Origin: Deltaproteobacteria bacterium | GTDB lineage: Bacteria > Desulfobacterota > Desulfobacteria > Desulfobacterales > ETH-SRB1 | NCBI GenBank assembly: GCA_030627405.1 | Contig: DAOUSD010000144.1 | Location: 1 to 5,574 of the forward strand | Direction of reading: 5' to 3' | DNA length: 5,574 nt | Part shown: positions 1 to 5,455 of the stretch, in pieces | How the letters are laid out: each line of letters begins with the position of its first letter | Position numbering within the stretch: the stretch's first letter is position 1 | Notes under the pieces: model-generated | What the model saw: only the letters and a program-made list of their open reading frames with translations | What the model was told of the DNA's origin: nothing | The model's database searches: none | Program-made: the position numbers and the translations under genes

Positions 1-39
1 CTCATTGACCTGTTGATTAAGTTCTCTAAAATCTCTCAT
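1..39 (-). CDS. 5' end of an unidentified gene running off the left edge
   Basis: Reading the minus strand from the ATG at 39-37 gives MRDFRELNQQVNE with no stop before the window edge. A purine-rich Shine-Dalgarno (AAAAGGG, complement of 46-52) sits 6 nt before this ATG. An in-frame ATG at 45-43 is directly adjacent to that site and so too close to use it. Only 13 residues are visible. The opening MRDFREL is loosely like the start of four-helix-bundle (23S rRNA intervening-sequence) proteins, but that is too little to assign a family. The gene reads in the same direction as the metallophosphoesterase remnant and lies just beyond the heptamer array. Confidence 0.4.
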   Translation of the reverse strand, partial: MRDFRELNQQVNE

Positions 40-56
40 TTCCATCCCTTTTCAAT

Positions 57-84
57 GCTAACGGCTAAACGCTAATGGCTAACC
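57..84. repeat. Tandem heptamer array, four GCTAANN units
   Basis: Four consecutive 7-bp units are visible: GCTAACG (57-63), GCTAAAC (64-70), GCTAATG (71-77) and GCTAACC (78-84), followed by GC. The first five bases are invariant and the last two vary. The array supplies stop codons to the metallophosphoesterase remnant on the minus strand (TAG at 81-79 and 74-72) and lies just upstream of the partial gene at the left edge. The same heptamer recurs near the right end of the window in opposite orientation. Confidence 0.75.
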
Positions 85-317
85 GCACAGGTTGAAATGT
101 TTAGAAACATATGTTTGAATTTTATTAATAAATTTCTGTGCTTTTTCGTATTCTTTTTTTTACCAGTATTGGCAATATCGCCACTGATTACAAGATATGA
201 CTTACTTATTTCAGCGAAATCATTTGAAAATACTTTACAAAGCGAAGTGATTTTACTATCCAAATCAGATTGTTCGGTGAAGTGAATATCTGTTAGATGT
301 AGGATCCCTATTTCCAT
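72..317 (-). pseudogene. N-terminal remnant of a calcineurin-like metallophosphoesterase
   Basis: From the ATG at 317-315 the minus strand reads MEIGILHLTDIHF, the first metal-binding block of calcineurin-like phosphoesterases (D-x-H), then LVISGDIANTGKK, the second block (GD). These enzymes use a two-metal centre to hydrolyse phosphoesters. After GDIANTG the reading frame crosses eight A residues (T154-T161 on the plus strand) and becomes basic and unlike the family, ending at the stop at 74-72. Shifting frame at the run gives KEYEKAQKFINKIQTYV, a family-like helix, until a TAG at 81-79 inside the heptamer array. The later metal-binding blocks (GNHD, histidines) are absent, so this is a non-functional fragment of roughly 80 residues. 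Upstream ATGs at 335 and 401 could extend it, but homology starts at MEIG. A GGAG at 333-330 lies 12 nt upstream, a rather long spacing. Confidence 0.75.
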
Positions 318-348
318 GATAATTTCGTTCTCCATTTTATATACATAT

Positions 349-499
349 GGGGTGTAAGTCCTCCTGTACGTGAACCCCGTTAATATTTGATATATTAGCA
401 AAAGTATTAGCCGAAGGCAAGGGCGGAATCGTGAGAGACCGTCTGGTGGAAATCAGGCGATTCGAGCTTCCCATGCCGGGAAGGATGGCGGCGGGAAAA
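349..499 (+). mobile_element. Probable group II intron 5' (domain I) fragment
   Basis: The stretch has the look of bacterial group II intron domain I: GGGGTGTAAGTC at the start, then AGCCGAAGGCAAGGGCGG, ATCGTGAGAGACCGTCTGG, and a hairpin CTTCCC-ATGCC-GGGAAG (467-483) followed by GATGGCGGCGGG. It is markedly GC-richer than the flanking DNA from about 410 on. No domain V hairpin and no reverse transcriptase/maturase ORF follow; the sequence turns abruptly AT-rich at about 500. I read it as a degenerate 5' fragment of a retroelement. The family call rests on recalled motif resemblance rather than a model search, and both boundaries are approximate. Another structured RNA is possible. Confidence 0.5.
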
Positions 500-525
500 C
501 CAATATGGGTATTATTTAATCCTTA

Positions 526-569
526 ATACCATATGTGTAATTTTTTTTGTTGACACATACTATATGTGT
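526..569 (+). promoter_or_regulatory. Paired NrdR-box-like operator upstream of nrdD
   Basis: Two 13-bp direct copies, ATACCATATGTGT (526-538) and ATACTATATGTGT (557-569), differ at one base and are exactly 31 bp apart, about three helical turns. The second copy forms part of a perfect 7-bp inverted repeat, ACACATA-CTA-TATGTGT (553-569), lying between the -35 and -10 elements. NrdR, the ATP-cone repressor of ribonucleotide reductase genes, is known to bind two AT-rich boxes (consensus acaCwAtATaTwGtgt) spaced about 31-32 bp centre to centre. The match to the consensus is only partial, but spacing, position and target gene agree. The NrdR assignment is inference. Confidence 0.55.
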
Positions 570-577
570 GGTATTAA
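550..577 (+). promoter_or_regulatory. Sigma70-type extended -10 promoter of nrdDG
   Basis: A consensus -35 TTGACA (550-555) is followed after 16 bp by the -10 TATTAA (572-577), with an extended -10 TG at 569-570. Transcription would start near 584, leaving a leader of about 88 nt before nrdD in which no clear structured element is seen. The spacer contains the 553-569 palindrome, so a protein bound there would block RNA polymerase. It is the best promoter upstream of the operon. Confidence 0.7.
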
Positions 578-669
578 CAAGCCTAACGTCAATATTTAAT
601 ACAGTTTTAATTGGCAAGTCTCTCACTATTTCTTTTTTAGTTTTAAATCAATTCCAACAGAGTTCTAAT

Positions 670-675
670 AGGTGA
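670..675 (+). promoter_or_regulatory. Shine-Dalgarno AGGTGA overlapping the annotated GTG of nrdD
   Basis: AGGTGA (670-675) is a six-base match to the anti-Shine-Dalgarno end of 16S rRNA and sits 5 nt before a TTG codon at 681-683. The GTG at 672 lies inside this match and has no good ribosome-binding site of its own upstream. An in-frame TAG at 669-671 rules out any longer form. The real start may therefore be TTG 681, three codons downstream. Confidence 0.45.
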
Positions 676-2789
676 CACTATTGTTTGAAGAAATCAAAAA
701 ACGGAATGGAAGACTAGTTGAGTTTGATTCTACAAAAATTACGACCGCCATTATTAAGGCAGGCAAGGCAACCGAAGAATTCGGAGGAAAAGAAGCAAGA
801 AAACTTACGCTAAAAGTACTGACATTAGCTCATGAGCTTCGTCTTGGTGCTCTTCCGGAGGTGGAAGAGATCCAGGATATTGTTGAGAGGGTATTGCTTG
901 ATTCTCCGTTCTATAAGACAGCCAAGTCATATATCATATACAGGGAACAGCATGCGCAGATAAGAAACCTCGTAACCAAGGCTAATGTTGATCTTGTTGA
1001 TCACTACATCCAGCAACTGGACTGGAAGATCAAGGAAAACAGCAATATGTGCTATTCGCTTCAAGGGCTCAACAATTATATTTCCTCGGATGTAACATCA
1101 GAGTACTGGTTGAACAGGATTTATCCACCTGAGATCAGATCTGCTCATAAAAATGGTGATCTCCACATTCACGACCTTAGCCTTCTGTCGATATATTGCG
1201 TTGGATGGGATTTGCGTGATCTGCTAATACAGGGCTTTAAGGGAGTTGAGGGCAAAGTAGAGAGCGCACCCCCGAAACATTTGAGATCAGCTCTTGGCCA
1301 GATCGTAAACTTTTTCTACACACTTCAGGGCGAGGCTGCGGGAGCACAGGCTATTTCCAATTTTGACACTCTTCTCGCCCCATTTGTGCGTTATGATAAT
1401 TTAGATTATATTGAAGTAAAACAAGCACTTCAGGAATTTATTTTTAACATTAACATCCCGACGCGTGTGGGTTTCCAGACTCCTTTTACAAATATTACAA
1501 TGGATCTTTACGTTCCTTCAATTTTAAAGGATCAGTCTGTAATTTTGGGAGGAATTGAGCAAGAAGAGACCTATTCCGACTTTCAGCCGGAAATTGATAT
1601 GATCAACAAGGCATTTGCCGAAGTAATGATGGAAGGCGATGCAAAGGGCAGGGTTTTCACATTTCCCATACCTACCTATAACATCACTAAGGATTTTGAC
1701 TGGGATAATCCTAATCTTGAGATGATATGGAAGATGACAGGCAAATACGGAATTCCGTATTTTTCAAATTTTATTAATTCAGACATGTCGCCGGACGATG
1801 CAAGATCCATGTGCTGCCGCCTGCGTCTTGACAACAGGGAGCTGTTAAAAAGAGGAGGAGGACTTTTCGGGGCAAATCCACTTACCGGTTCAATCGGGGT
1901 TGTGACAATTAATCTTCCGAGAATAGGATACATTGCAAAAAAAGAAGACGAATTTTTTGATGATTTAAAAGAAAAGGTGCAGTTAGCTGTTGATAGTCTG
2001 TCGATAAAAAGAAAGATACTTGAAAAATTTACTGACAGAGATTTGTATCCTTATTCAAAGTTTTATTTAAGAGAAATCAAACAGGGCTCAGGCCTGTACT
2101 GGAAGAATCATTTCTCTACAATTGGAATCATAGGCATGAACGAGGCCTGTTTAAATTTTATTGGGGAAAATATCGCAAGCAATGCAGGACAAAAGTTTTC
2201 TCTTAAAGTAATGGATTTCATGCGTAACATGATTTCAGAGATACAGGAGAAAACAGGTGATATTTTCAATCTTGAAGCAACGCCGGCAGAAGGAACATCC
2301 TATCGCCTTTGCATGCTTGATAAAAAACAGTTCCCTGAAATTATTTGCGCAAACGAGGAAGAGTATAAAAAGGGGGCTGATCCATACTATACAAATTCAA
2401 CCCAGCTTCCGGTAAACTATTCAGATGATATTTACGAAACACTGATGCTTCAGGACCAGCTTCAGGCAAAATATACAGGAGGGACAGTACTTCATATTTT
2501 TCTCGGTGAACTGGTGAGTGACATAGAAGCAGTAAAGGGTCTCATCCGGAAAGTGGCAACCAATTTCCGCCTGCCTTATTTTACACTTACACCAACTTTC
2601 AGTATATGCCCATCTCACGGTTATTTGATCGGCAAACAGGAGAGATGCTCAATCTGTAATCAGGAGACCGAAATCTACTCCAGGGTTGTGGGTTATTTAA
2701 GACCGGTAAAACAATGGAATAATGGAAAGAGGGCGGAGTTTAATATGAGAAAAACATTCAGCCCTGATTTCTCAAAAAAGGTGGCTTAA
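672..2789 (+). CDS. nrdD: Anaerobic (class III) ribonucleoside-triphosphate reductase
   Basis: This is the catalytic subunit that converts ribonucleoside triphosphates to deoxy forms without oxygen, in the cytoplasm. In order: an ATP-cone allosteric domain (about residues 5-97, with KRNGRLVEFDSTKI), then the ten-stranded glycyl-radical barrel. That barrel carries HIHDL (165-169), MCCRLRLDNRE with Cys381/Cys382 as the candidate thiyl-radical cysteines, and TINLPRIGY (412-420). The C terminus has a zinc site of CxxH...CxxC form (C646, H649, C659, C662) and the glycyl-radical loop RVVGY with Gly674. At 705 residues it is full length for the family and shows no disruption. The GTG at 672 gives this length; a TTG at 681 has the better Shine-Dalgarno. 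The activase gene follows after 6 bp, so the two form an operon, probably NrdR-controlled from the promoter at 550-577. Whether the reductant is formate or a thioredoxin-type protein was not resolved. Confidence 0.97.
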   Translation: MTLLFEEIKKRNGRLVEFDSTKITTAIIKAGKATEEFGGKEARKLTLKVLTLAHELRLGALPEVEEIQDIVERVLLDSPFYKTAKSYIIYREQHAQIRNLVTKANVDLVDHYIQQLDWKIKENSNMCYSLQGLNNYISSDVTSEYWLNRIYPPEIRSAHKNGDLHIHDLSLLSIYCVGWDLRDLLIQGFKGVEGKVESAPPKHLRSALGQIVNFFYTLQGEAAGAQAISNFDTLLAPFVRYDNLDYIEVKQALQEFIFNINIPTRVGFQTPFTNITMDLYVPSILKDQSVILGGIEQEETYSDFQPEIDMINKAFAEVMMEGDAKGRVFTFPIPTYNITKDFDWDNPNLEMIWKMTGKYGIPYFSNFINSDMSPDDARSMCCRLRLDNRELLKRGGGLFGANPLTGSIGVVTINLPRIGYIAKKEDEFFDDLKEKVQLAVDSLSIKRKILEKFTDRDLYPYSKFYLREIKQGSGLYWKNHFSTIGIIGMNEACLNFIGENIASNAGQKFSLKVMDFMRNMISEIQEKTGDIFNLEATPAEGTSYRLCMLDKKQFPEIICANEEEYKKGADPYYTNSTQLPVNYSDDIYETLMLQDQLQAKYTGGTVLHIFLGELVSDIEAVKGLIRKVATNFRLPYFTLTPTFSICPSHGYLIGKQERCSICNQETEIYSRVVGYLRPVKQWNNGKRAEFNMRKTFSPDFSKKVA

Positions 2790-2795
2790 GTTTTT

Positions 2796-3494
2796 ATGAT
2801 TATAGGTGGATTACATAAGAATTCTTTAATTGATTATCCTGGAAAGATAAGCTGTGTTATTTTTCTTTCCGGGTGCAACTTTGACTGTCCTTATTGCCAC
2901 AATCCTGAACTTGCAAAGGGGAGATCTCTATCTACCGGTTATTTGAGCGAAGACCTGATATTTGATTTTCTTGCAAGCCGCAAGGAGTTTCTGGACGGAG
3001 TTGTTGTTTCAGGTGGTGAGCCTACACTGCAGAAAGGTCTTATATCGTTTTGTAAAAAAATCCGGCTTTTAGGGTATCCCGTTAAACTGGATACAAACGG
3101 AAGCAGGCCTGAAGTAATAAGGAAGCTTATAGACGAAGGTCTTGTAAACTATATAGCAATGGATATAAAGACAGATCCCTCACACTACGCCCCATTAATC
3201 AAAGACAATTCCAGCACGGATGACATTTTTTTAAGTGTACGTATCATAAAAGAATCAAATATAGATTATGAATTCCGGACTACCTGCATTAAGTCACTTA
3301 TTAATAAAGGTACAATTGAAAACATGAGTTATTTGATTAAAGGCTCAAAGCTTTATGCATTGCAGCAATTTAGTAAAACAGAGGTTCTTCACCCTGAATT
3401 TTTCAAGGATAATTCTAATATTTATAAGCATGATGAGCTAATGGAATTAAAGTCCGTTGCAAACCAATGGGTCAATAAATGCATTGTTCGTTGA
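2796..3494 (+). CDS. nrdG: Anaerobic ribonucleotide reductase activating protein (radical SAM)
   Basis: This radical SAM enzyme uses a [4Fe-4S] cluster and S-adenosylmethionine to abstract hydrogen from the C-terminal glycine of NrdD, making the stable glycyl radical. The cluster motif CNFDCPYC (CX3CX2C) is at C27, C31 and C34. SGGEP (72-76) is the SAM-binding GGE motif, and KLDTNG (97-102) and MDIKT (122-126) are further barrel strands typical of the family. The opening GLHKNSLIDYPGKISCVIFL and the 232-residue length match the longer NrdG2-type activases rather than the short (about 155-residue) E. coli NrdG. The ATG at 2796 is 6 bp after the nrdD stop. A Shine-Dalgarno AAAGGTGG (2777-2784) lies inside the end of nrdD, 11 nt from the ATG, which suggests translational coupling. 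All key residues are intact. Confidence 0.93.
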   Translation: MIIGGLHKNSLIDYPGKISCVIFLSGCNFDCPYCHNPELAKGRSLSTGYLSEDLIFDFLASRKEFLDGVVVSGGEPTLQKGLISFCKKIRLLGYPVKLDTNGSRPEVIRKLIDEGLVNYIAMDIKTDPSHYAPLIKDNSSTDDIFLSVRIIKESNIDYEFRTTCIKSLINKGTIENMSYLIKGSKLYALQQFSKTEVLHPEFFKDNSNIYKHDELMELKSVANQWVNKCIVR

Positions 3495-3538
3495 ATAAAG
3501 TGTTTTGAGTAATAATTAGAAAATTATGGAGTATAATT

Positions 3539-3724
3539 ATGAAGAAAGAAATTTTTGCAGCTACTATAGCAGGGGTAATTATCTTTAGTGATCTGGGAAT
3601 TAAAGAAGAACCTCATATTCATCAGGAACCTTACTTGGTTCAAAATTATAAAGTTCTATCTTCTATTTCTGCTGGTTCTGGTGAATTCACCTCTGTCAGC
3701 AATCCAGATTTTACATGGTATTAA
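3539..3724 (+). CDS. Small hypothetical protein, 61 residues, downstream of nrdG
   Basis: I do not recognise this protein. It begins MKKEIFAATIAGVIIFSDLG, a lysine start with a hydrophobic stretch (about residues 5-17) too short and too quickly followed by charge to be a convincing signal peptide or membrane helix. It continues with a Glu/His/Pro segment (KEEPHIHQEPY) and ends with a Gly/Ser-rich tail and NPDFTWY. Support for translation is a GGAG (3528-3531) 7 nt before the ATG. It starts 44 bp after nrdG and could be on the same transcript. A weak promoter-like pair, TTGAAT (3491-3496) and TAATTA (3513-3518) with a 16-bp spacer, could also serve it. The inverted repeat at 3730 begins just after its stop. 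It could be a small regulatory or modified peptide, or a chance ORF. Confidence 0.5.
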   Translation: MKKEIFAATIAGVIIFSDLGIKEEPHIHQEPYLVQNYKVLSSISAGSGEFTSVSNPDFTWY

Positions 3725-3729
3725 CAATA

Positions 3730-3790
3730 GGTAATTGCACACAATGTTGGGGGTATTGATAACAAAGTGCGCAATTACCATCTTTGTTTT
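3730..3790 (+). terminator. Inverted repeat after the small ORF, possible terminator
   Basis: GGTAATTGCACAC (3730-3742) pairs with GTGCGCAATTACC (3767-3779), 12 of 13 positions, one A-C mismatch. An inner TGTT/AACA helix (3745-3748 with 3761-3764) extends the stem around a G-rich loop. On the plus strand it is followed by ATCTTTGTTTT, a moderately U-rich tract, so it could end the nrdD-nrdG-small ORF transcript. On the minus strand the following sequence is not U-rich. The stem is AT-rich for an intrinsic terminator, and a protein-binding palindrome is an alternative. Confidence 0.5.
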
Positions 3791-3823
3791 ACCAGCACCC
3801 GCCTCTAAAATAAGAACCATATC

Positions 3824-3922
3824 CTACCTTATCCCTGTGTCTGGATTTCCAGTTTTTCCTGTCCCCAATAGAGATTTATCTTTCAAAATAGTAACAAATT
3901 TATTCAAATAATTTGATTTCAT
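3824..3922 (-). CDS. Small minus-strand ORF, 32 residues, probably frameshifted
   Basis: The ATG at 3922-3920 is preceded by an excellent Shine-Dalgarno (AAAAGGAGGT, complement of 3928-3937, 5 nt away) and by a TATAAT promoter element. The product opens MKSNYLNKFVTILKDKS, continues with a Gly/Thr-rich segment (LLGTGKTGNPDTGIR) and stops at TAG 3826-3824. In another frame the DNA overlapping and following this stop reads VGYGSYFRGGCW and then stops (TAA at 3791-3789). A one-base change near 3826-3835 would therefore yield a peptide of about 44 residues with that tail. This looks like a leader-plus-core small peptide gene cut by a frameshift, but no family is recognised and no modifying enzyme is adjacent. 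The short form, the shifted form or a non-coding role all remain possible. Confidence 0.4.
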   Translation of the reverse strand: MKSNYLNKFVTILKDKSLLGTGKTGNPDTGIR

Positions 3923-3946
3923 TTTTTACCTCCTTTTAAAATTGAT

Positions 3947-3973
3947 ATTATAAATTAACTTGTATATATTCAA
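3947..3973 (-). promoter_or_regulatory. Promoter for the minus-strand small ORF
   Basis: On the minus strand a perfect TATAAT (complement of 3947-3952) lies 15 bp downstream of TTGAAT (complement of 3968-3973); TCTTGA two bases further upstream would give a 17-bp spacer. The -10 is 24 bp before the ATG at 3922, leaving room for the start site and the Shine-Dalgarno. The region also serves as the leader of the gene at 4005 on the opposite strand, where TTGTAT (3960-3965) and TAATTA (3984-3989) form a weaker promoter-like pair. Confidence 0.45.
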
Positions 3974-4004
3974 GAGAAAAAGCTAATTAAAAAAGTATAC
4001 AGCC

Positions 4005-4853
4005 ATGCAGAAAGTTAAATTTGATGAGAAAAAATGTTTTTTGCTTGCTGAGAAGATTGAGCGGATTTTCAGGGATGGTTTTATTTTAAGCGATGACGTT
4101 ATGCACTATATTGATTCTACTTTTTCGAACCCTTCTATAAATGAACTTGAAAAAATTATTTATGACGAGCACAATTGTGAAAGGGATCCATTAATTGAGC
4201 TGATATTTTTTCCAGATGAACCGGCCCAAATTAAGCTCGAAGAATTTCTTGAAAGCAAAGATTTTAAAAAAGAAGATGAAGAAAAAGTAATAAATTATAT
4301 TTTAAATAAAAAATTAGTAACAACAATACATTTCCCGGATAACAAAGGTTCAATAAAGTTTATTGTTCCGGAATTATCTGCGCCGCAATTTGTTTTCCGT
4401 CTTAATATTTCAAGGAAGGTGAATAAAAGGCTTCTTAAAGCAATAGACAAATTTGTTTCCGATAATCGTAGAATCCCTGTTAAGGTCAGACTGCGAAATG
4501 CCATGTCAGTACTTTCTGAAAACAAGATTAAGTTCTTGTGTTCTTTCTTTGAAAAATTAAAAGTTGAAGAGAATTATTTTTTTAAATGCCTGGACTTCAT
4601 GCTGGACTTTTTTGAAGGAATTAAAGATGATATAAACATACAGCAGTCGCTTGTCGAAAGGAAGAGGTCGCTTTTTCAGAACCTTCAAAAAGCAGTGAAG
4701 TTTGAAGAACTGCTGAATAAAAACAACATGGAGACATTGATATCTCGTGGAGTAAGAATTCCGCATGTCAGTAAAGATGATGCAATGAATAACATAGTAA
4801 TAATAGACACGATCACTCTCGCAGTTTATGGCAGGCAGTACCCTTCGAGTTAA
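4005..4853 (+). CDS. Hypothetical soluble protein, 282 residues
   Basis: I do not recognise a known domain. The protein is rich in Lys, Glu, Asp, Phe and Ile, with no signal peptide and no membrane span, so it is probably cytoplasmic. Predicted layout by eye: a helical N-terminal part (residues 7-100, with an acidic-basic helix at about 76-100), a short possible beta segment (LVTTIHFPDNKGSIKFIVPE, 104-123), then long amphipathic helices (138-240). The C-terminal part has ISRGVRIPHV (246-255), VIIDTITLAVYG (265-276) and the end RQYPSS. Cysteines (11, 58, 179, 195) are scattered and form no metal motif. Codon use resembles the neighbouring genes, and the intact ORF of this size argues for a real gene. 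The ribosome-binding site is weak and the first ATG was kept. It faces the zinc-ribbon gene with 73 bp between them, so the pair is convergent and not an operon. Confidence 0.8.
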   Translation: MQKVKFDEKKCFLLAEKIERIFRDGFILSDDVMHYIDSTFSNPSINELEKIIYDEHNCERDPLIELIFFPDEPAQIKLEEFLESKDFKKEDEEKVINYILNKKLVTTIHFPDNKGSIKFIVPELSAPQFVFRLNISRKVNKRLLKAIDKFVSDNRRIPVKVRLRNAMSVLSENKIKFLCSFFEKLKVEENYFFKCLDFMLDFFEGIKDDINIQQSLVERKRSLFQNLQKAVKFEELLNKNNMETLISRGVRIPHVSKDDAMNNIVIIDTITLAVYGRQYPSS

Positions 4854-4926
4854 GATAATCCATTCGAAAATTTCAACTGATAACACACTGAAATTATTTA
4901 TAAAAAGCTAAAGTGTTACGAAAAAA

Positions 4927-5424
4927 TCAGAGATCATAAAGTGTTTCGTCTCTTAATGGCCTGATGTATTTGGCTTTTGCAGCCCTTCCTTTTTTATCCG
5001 GCATTAAAAACGGTTCTTCGCTTTCAAGAATATCTTCCATCTCAGCTTCAATCTTTTCAGGATCATCTCCTTTTTCCATGCGGCTTAATGCTTCTTCCAT
5101 GCCCCGGCCGAGTTCAATCCCTGTCATATTTGCAAGCTTGCGCATAAGGTTTGCGGCCTGCCGCGGATCATCTTCATTTATCTTGTCTGCCTCTTTGCCC
5201 AGCATTTGAATAGCGCTTTCTAATTTGCTTTCATCAAAGGGAAGATCGTCCATGTCGTTGCTGTTTTCTTTTGCCTTTCCTGTAAGTGCAAAGGCAGACA
5301 TCTGCCGGGTAAGTTTATATTTTTTGCATTTAGGGCAGTTGGGCATTTTTGTTGTGTTTACGGTTCTGGAAAAGAAATTATAAATTGTATTGCATTTACT
5401 GCAGTAAAATTCGTAGATAGGCAT
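4927..5424 (-). CDS. FmdB-type zinc-ribbon protein with long acidic C-terminal extension
   Basis: The N terminus MPIYEFYCSKCNTIYNFF is the classic opening of the FmdB/CxxC-CxxC zinc-ribbon family. C8/C11 and C30/C33 (CPKC) form the expected zinc knuckles, followed by LTRQMSAFALTGK. FmdB was named from a putative regulator of formamidase/amidase genes, and for most members the role is unproven. Most members are about 60-110 residues; this one has 165. The extra part (about 55-165) is acidic and helical (DESKLESAIQMLGKEADKI; MEEALSRMEKGDDPEKIEAEMEDIL) and then basic near the end (DKKGRAAKAKYIRPLRDE). No signal peptide is seen, so it is probably cytoplasmic. The ATG at 5424-5422 has an AAGAG (complement of 5433-5437) 8 nt upstream. 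The heptamer array and two palindromes lie in its 5' region. Such long forms are familiar to me from Desulfobacterota, from memory only. Confidence 0.85.
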   Translation of the reverse strand: MPIYEFYCSKCNTIYNFFSRTVNTTKMPNCPKCKKYKLTRQMSAFALTGKAKENSNDMDDLPFDESKLESAIQMLGKEADKINEDDPRQAANLMRKLANMTGIELGRGMEEALSRMEKGDDPEKIEAEMEDILESEEPFLMPDKKGRAAKAKYIRPLRDETLYDL

Positions 5425-5455
5425 TATTTTTACTCTTATAATATCTAAAATGAGC

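Noticed and set aside
97..285. 62-residue plus-strand ORF rich in Phe and Leu
   Set aside because: It is the antisense of the metallophosphoesterase remnant, whose family motifs are clear on the minus strand.
539..548. T-run before the nrd promoter as a terminator of the intron fragment
   Set aside because: No GC-rich hairpin directly precedes the T-run; the preceding sequence is AT-rich and part of the operator repeat.
1676..1933. 85-residue minus-strand ORF
   Set aside because: Antisense shadow within nrdD, opposite the conserved CCRLR and INLPRI blocks.
2796..3494. Radical SAM gene as a peptide-modifying enzyme for the nearby small ORFs
   Set aside because: It lacks a C-terminal SPASM or RRE-type extension, directly follows nrdD with coupled spacing and has the NrdG2 N terminus, so NrdD activation is the far better explanation.
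3655..3810. Minus-strand ORF containing LILEAGAGKTKM, resembling a P-loop
   Set aside because: It is about 50 residues, overlaps the inverted repeat and the plus-strand small ORF, has no ribosome-binding site, and lacks any other NTPase motif; the Walker-like string is probably chance.
4557..4886. 109-residue minus-strand ORF
   Set aside because: Antisense to the 282-residue gene with an unlikely Cys/Phe/Tyr composition and no ribosome-binding site of note.
4881..4918. TAACAC/GTGTTA inverted repeat between the convergent genes as a terminator
   Set aside because: Only 6 bp with a 26-nt loop and no GC core; not convincing in either direction.
4964..5209. 81-residue plus-strand Ser-rich ORF
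   Set aside because: Antisense of the zinc-ribbon protein's acidic tail; Ser-rich composition is typical of complementing Glu/Asp/Leu codons.
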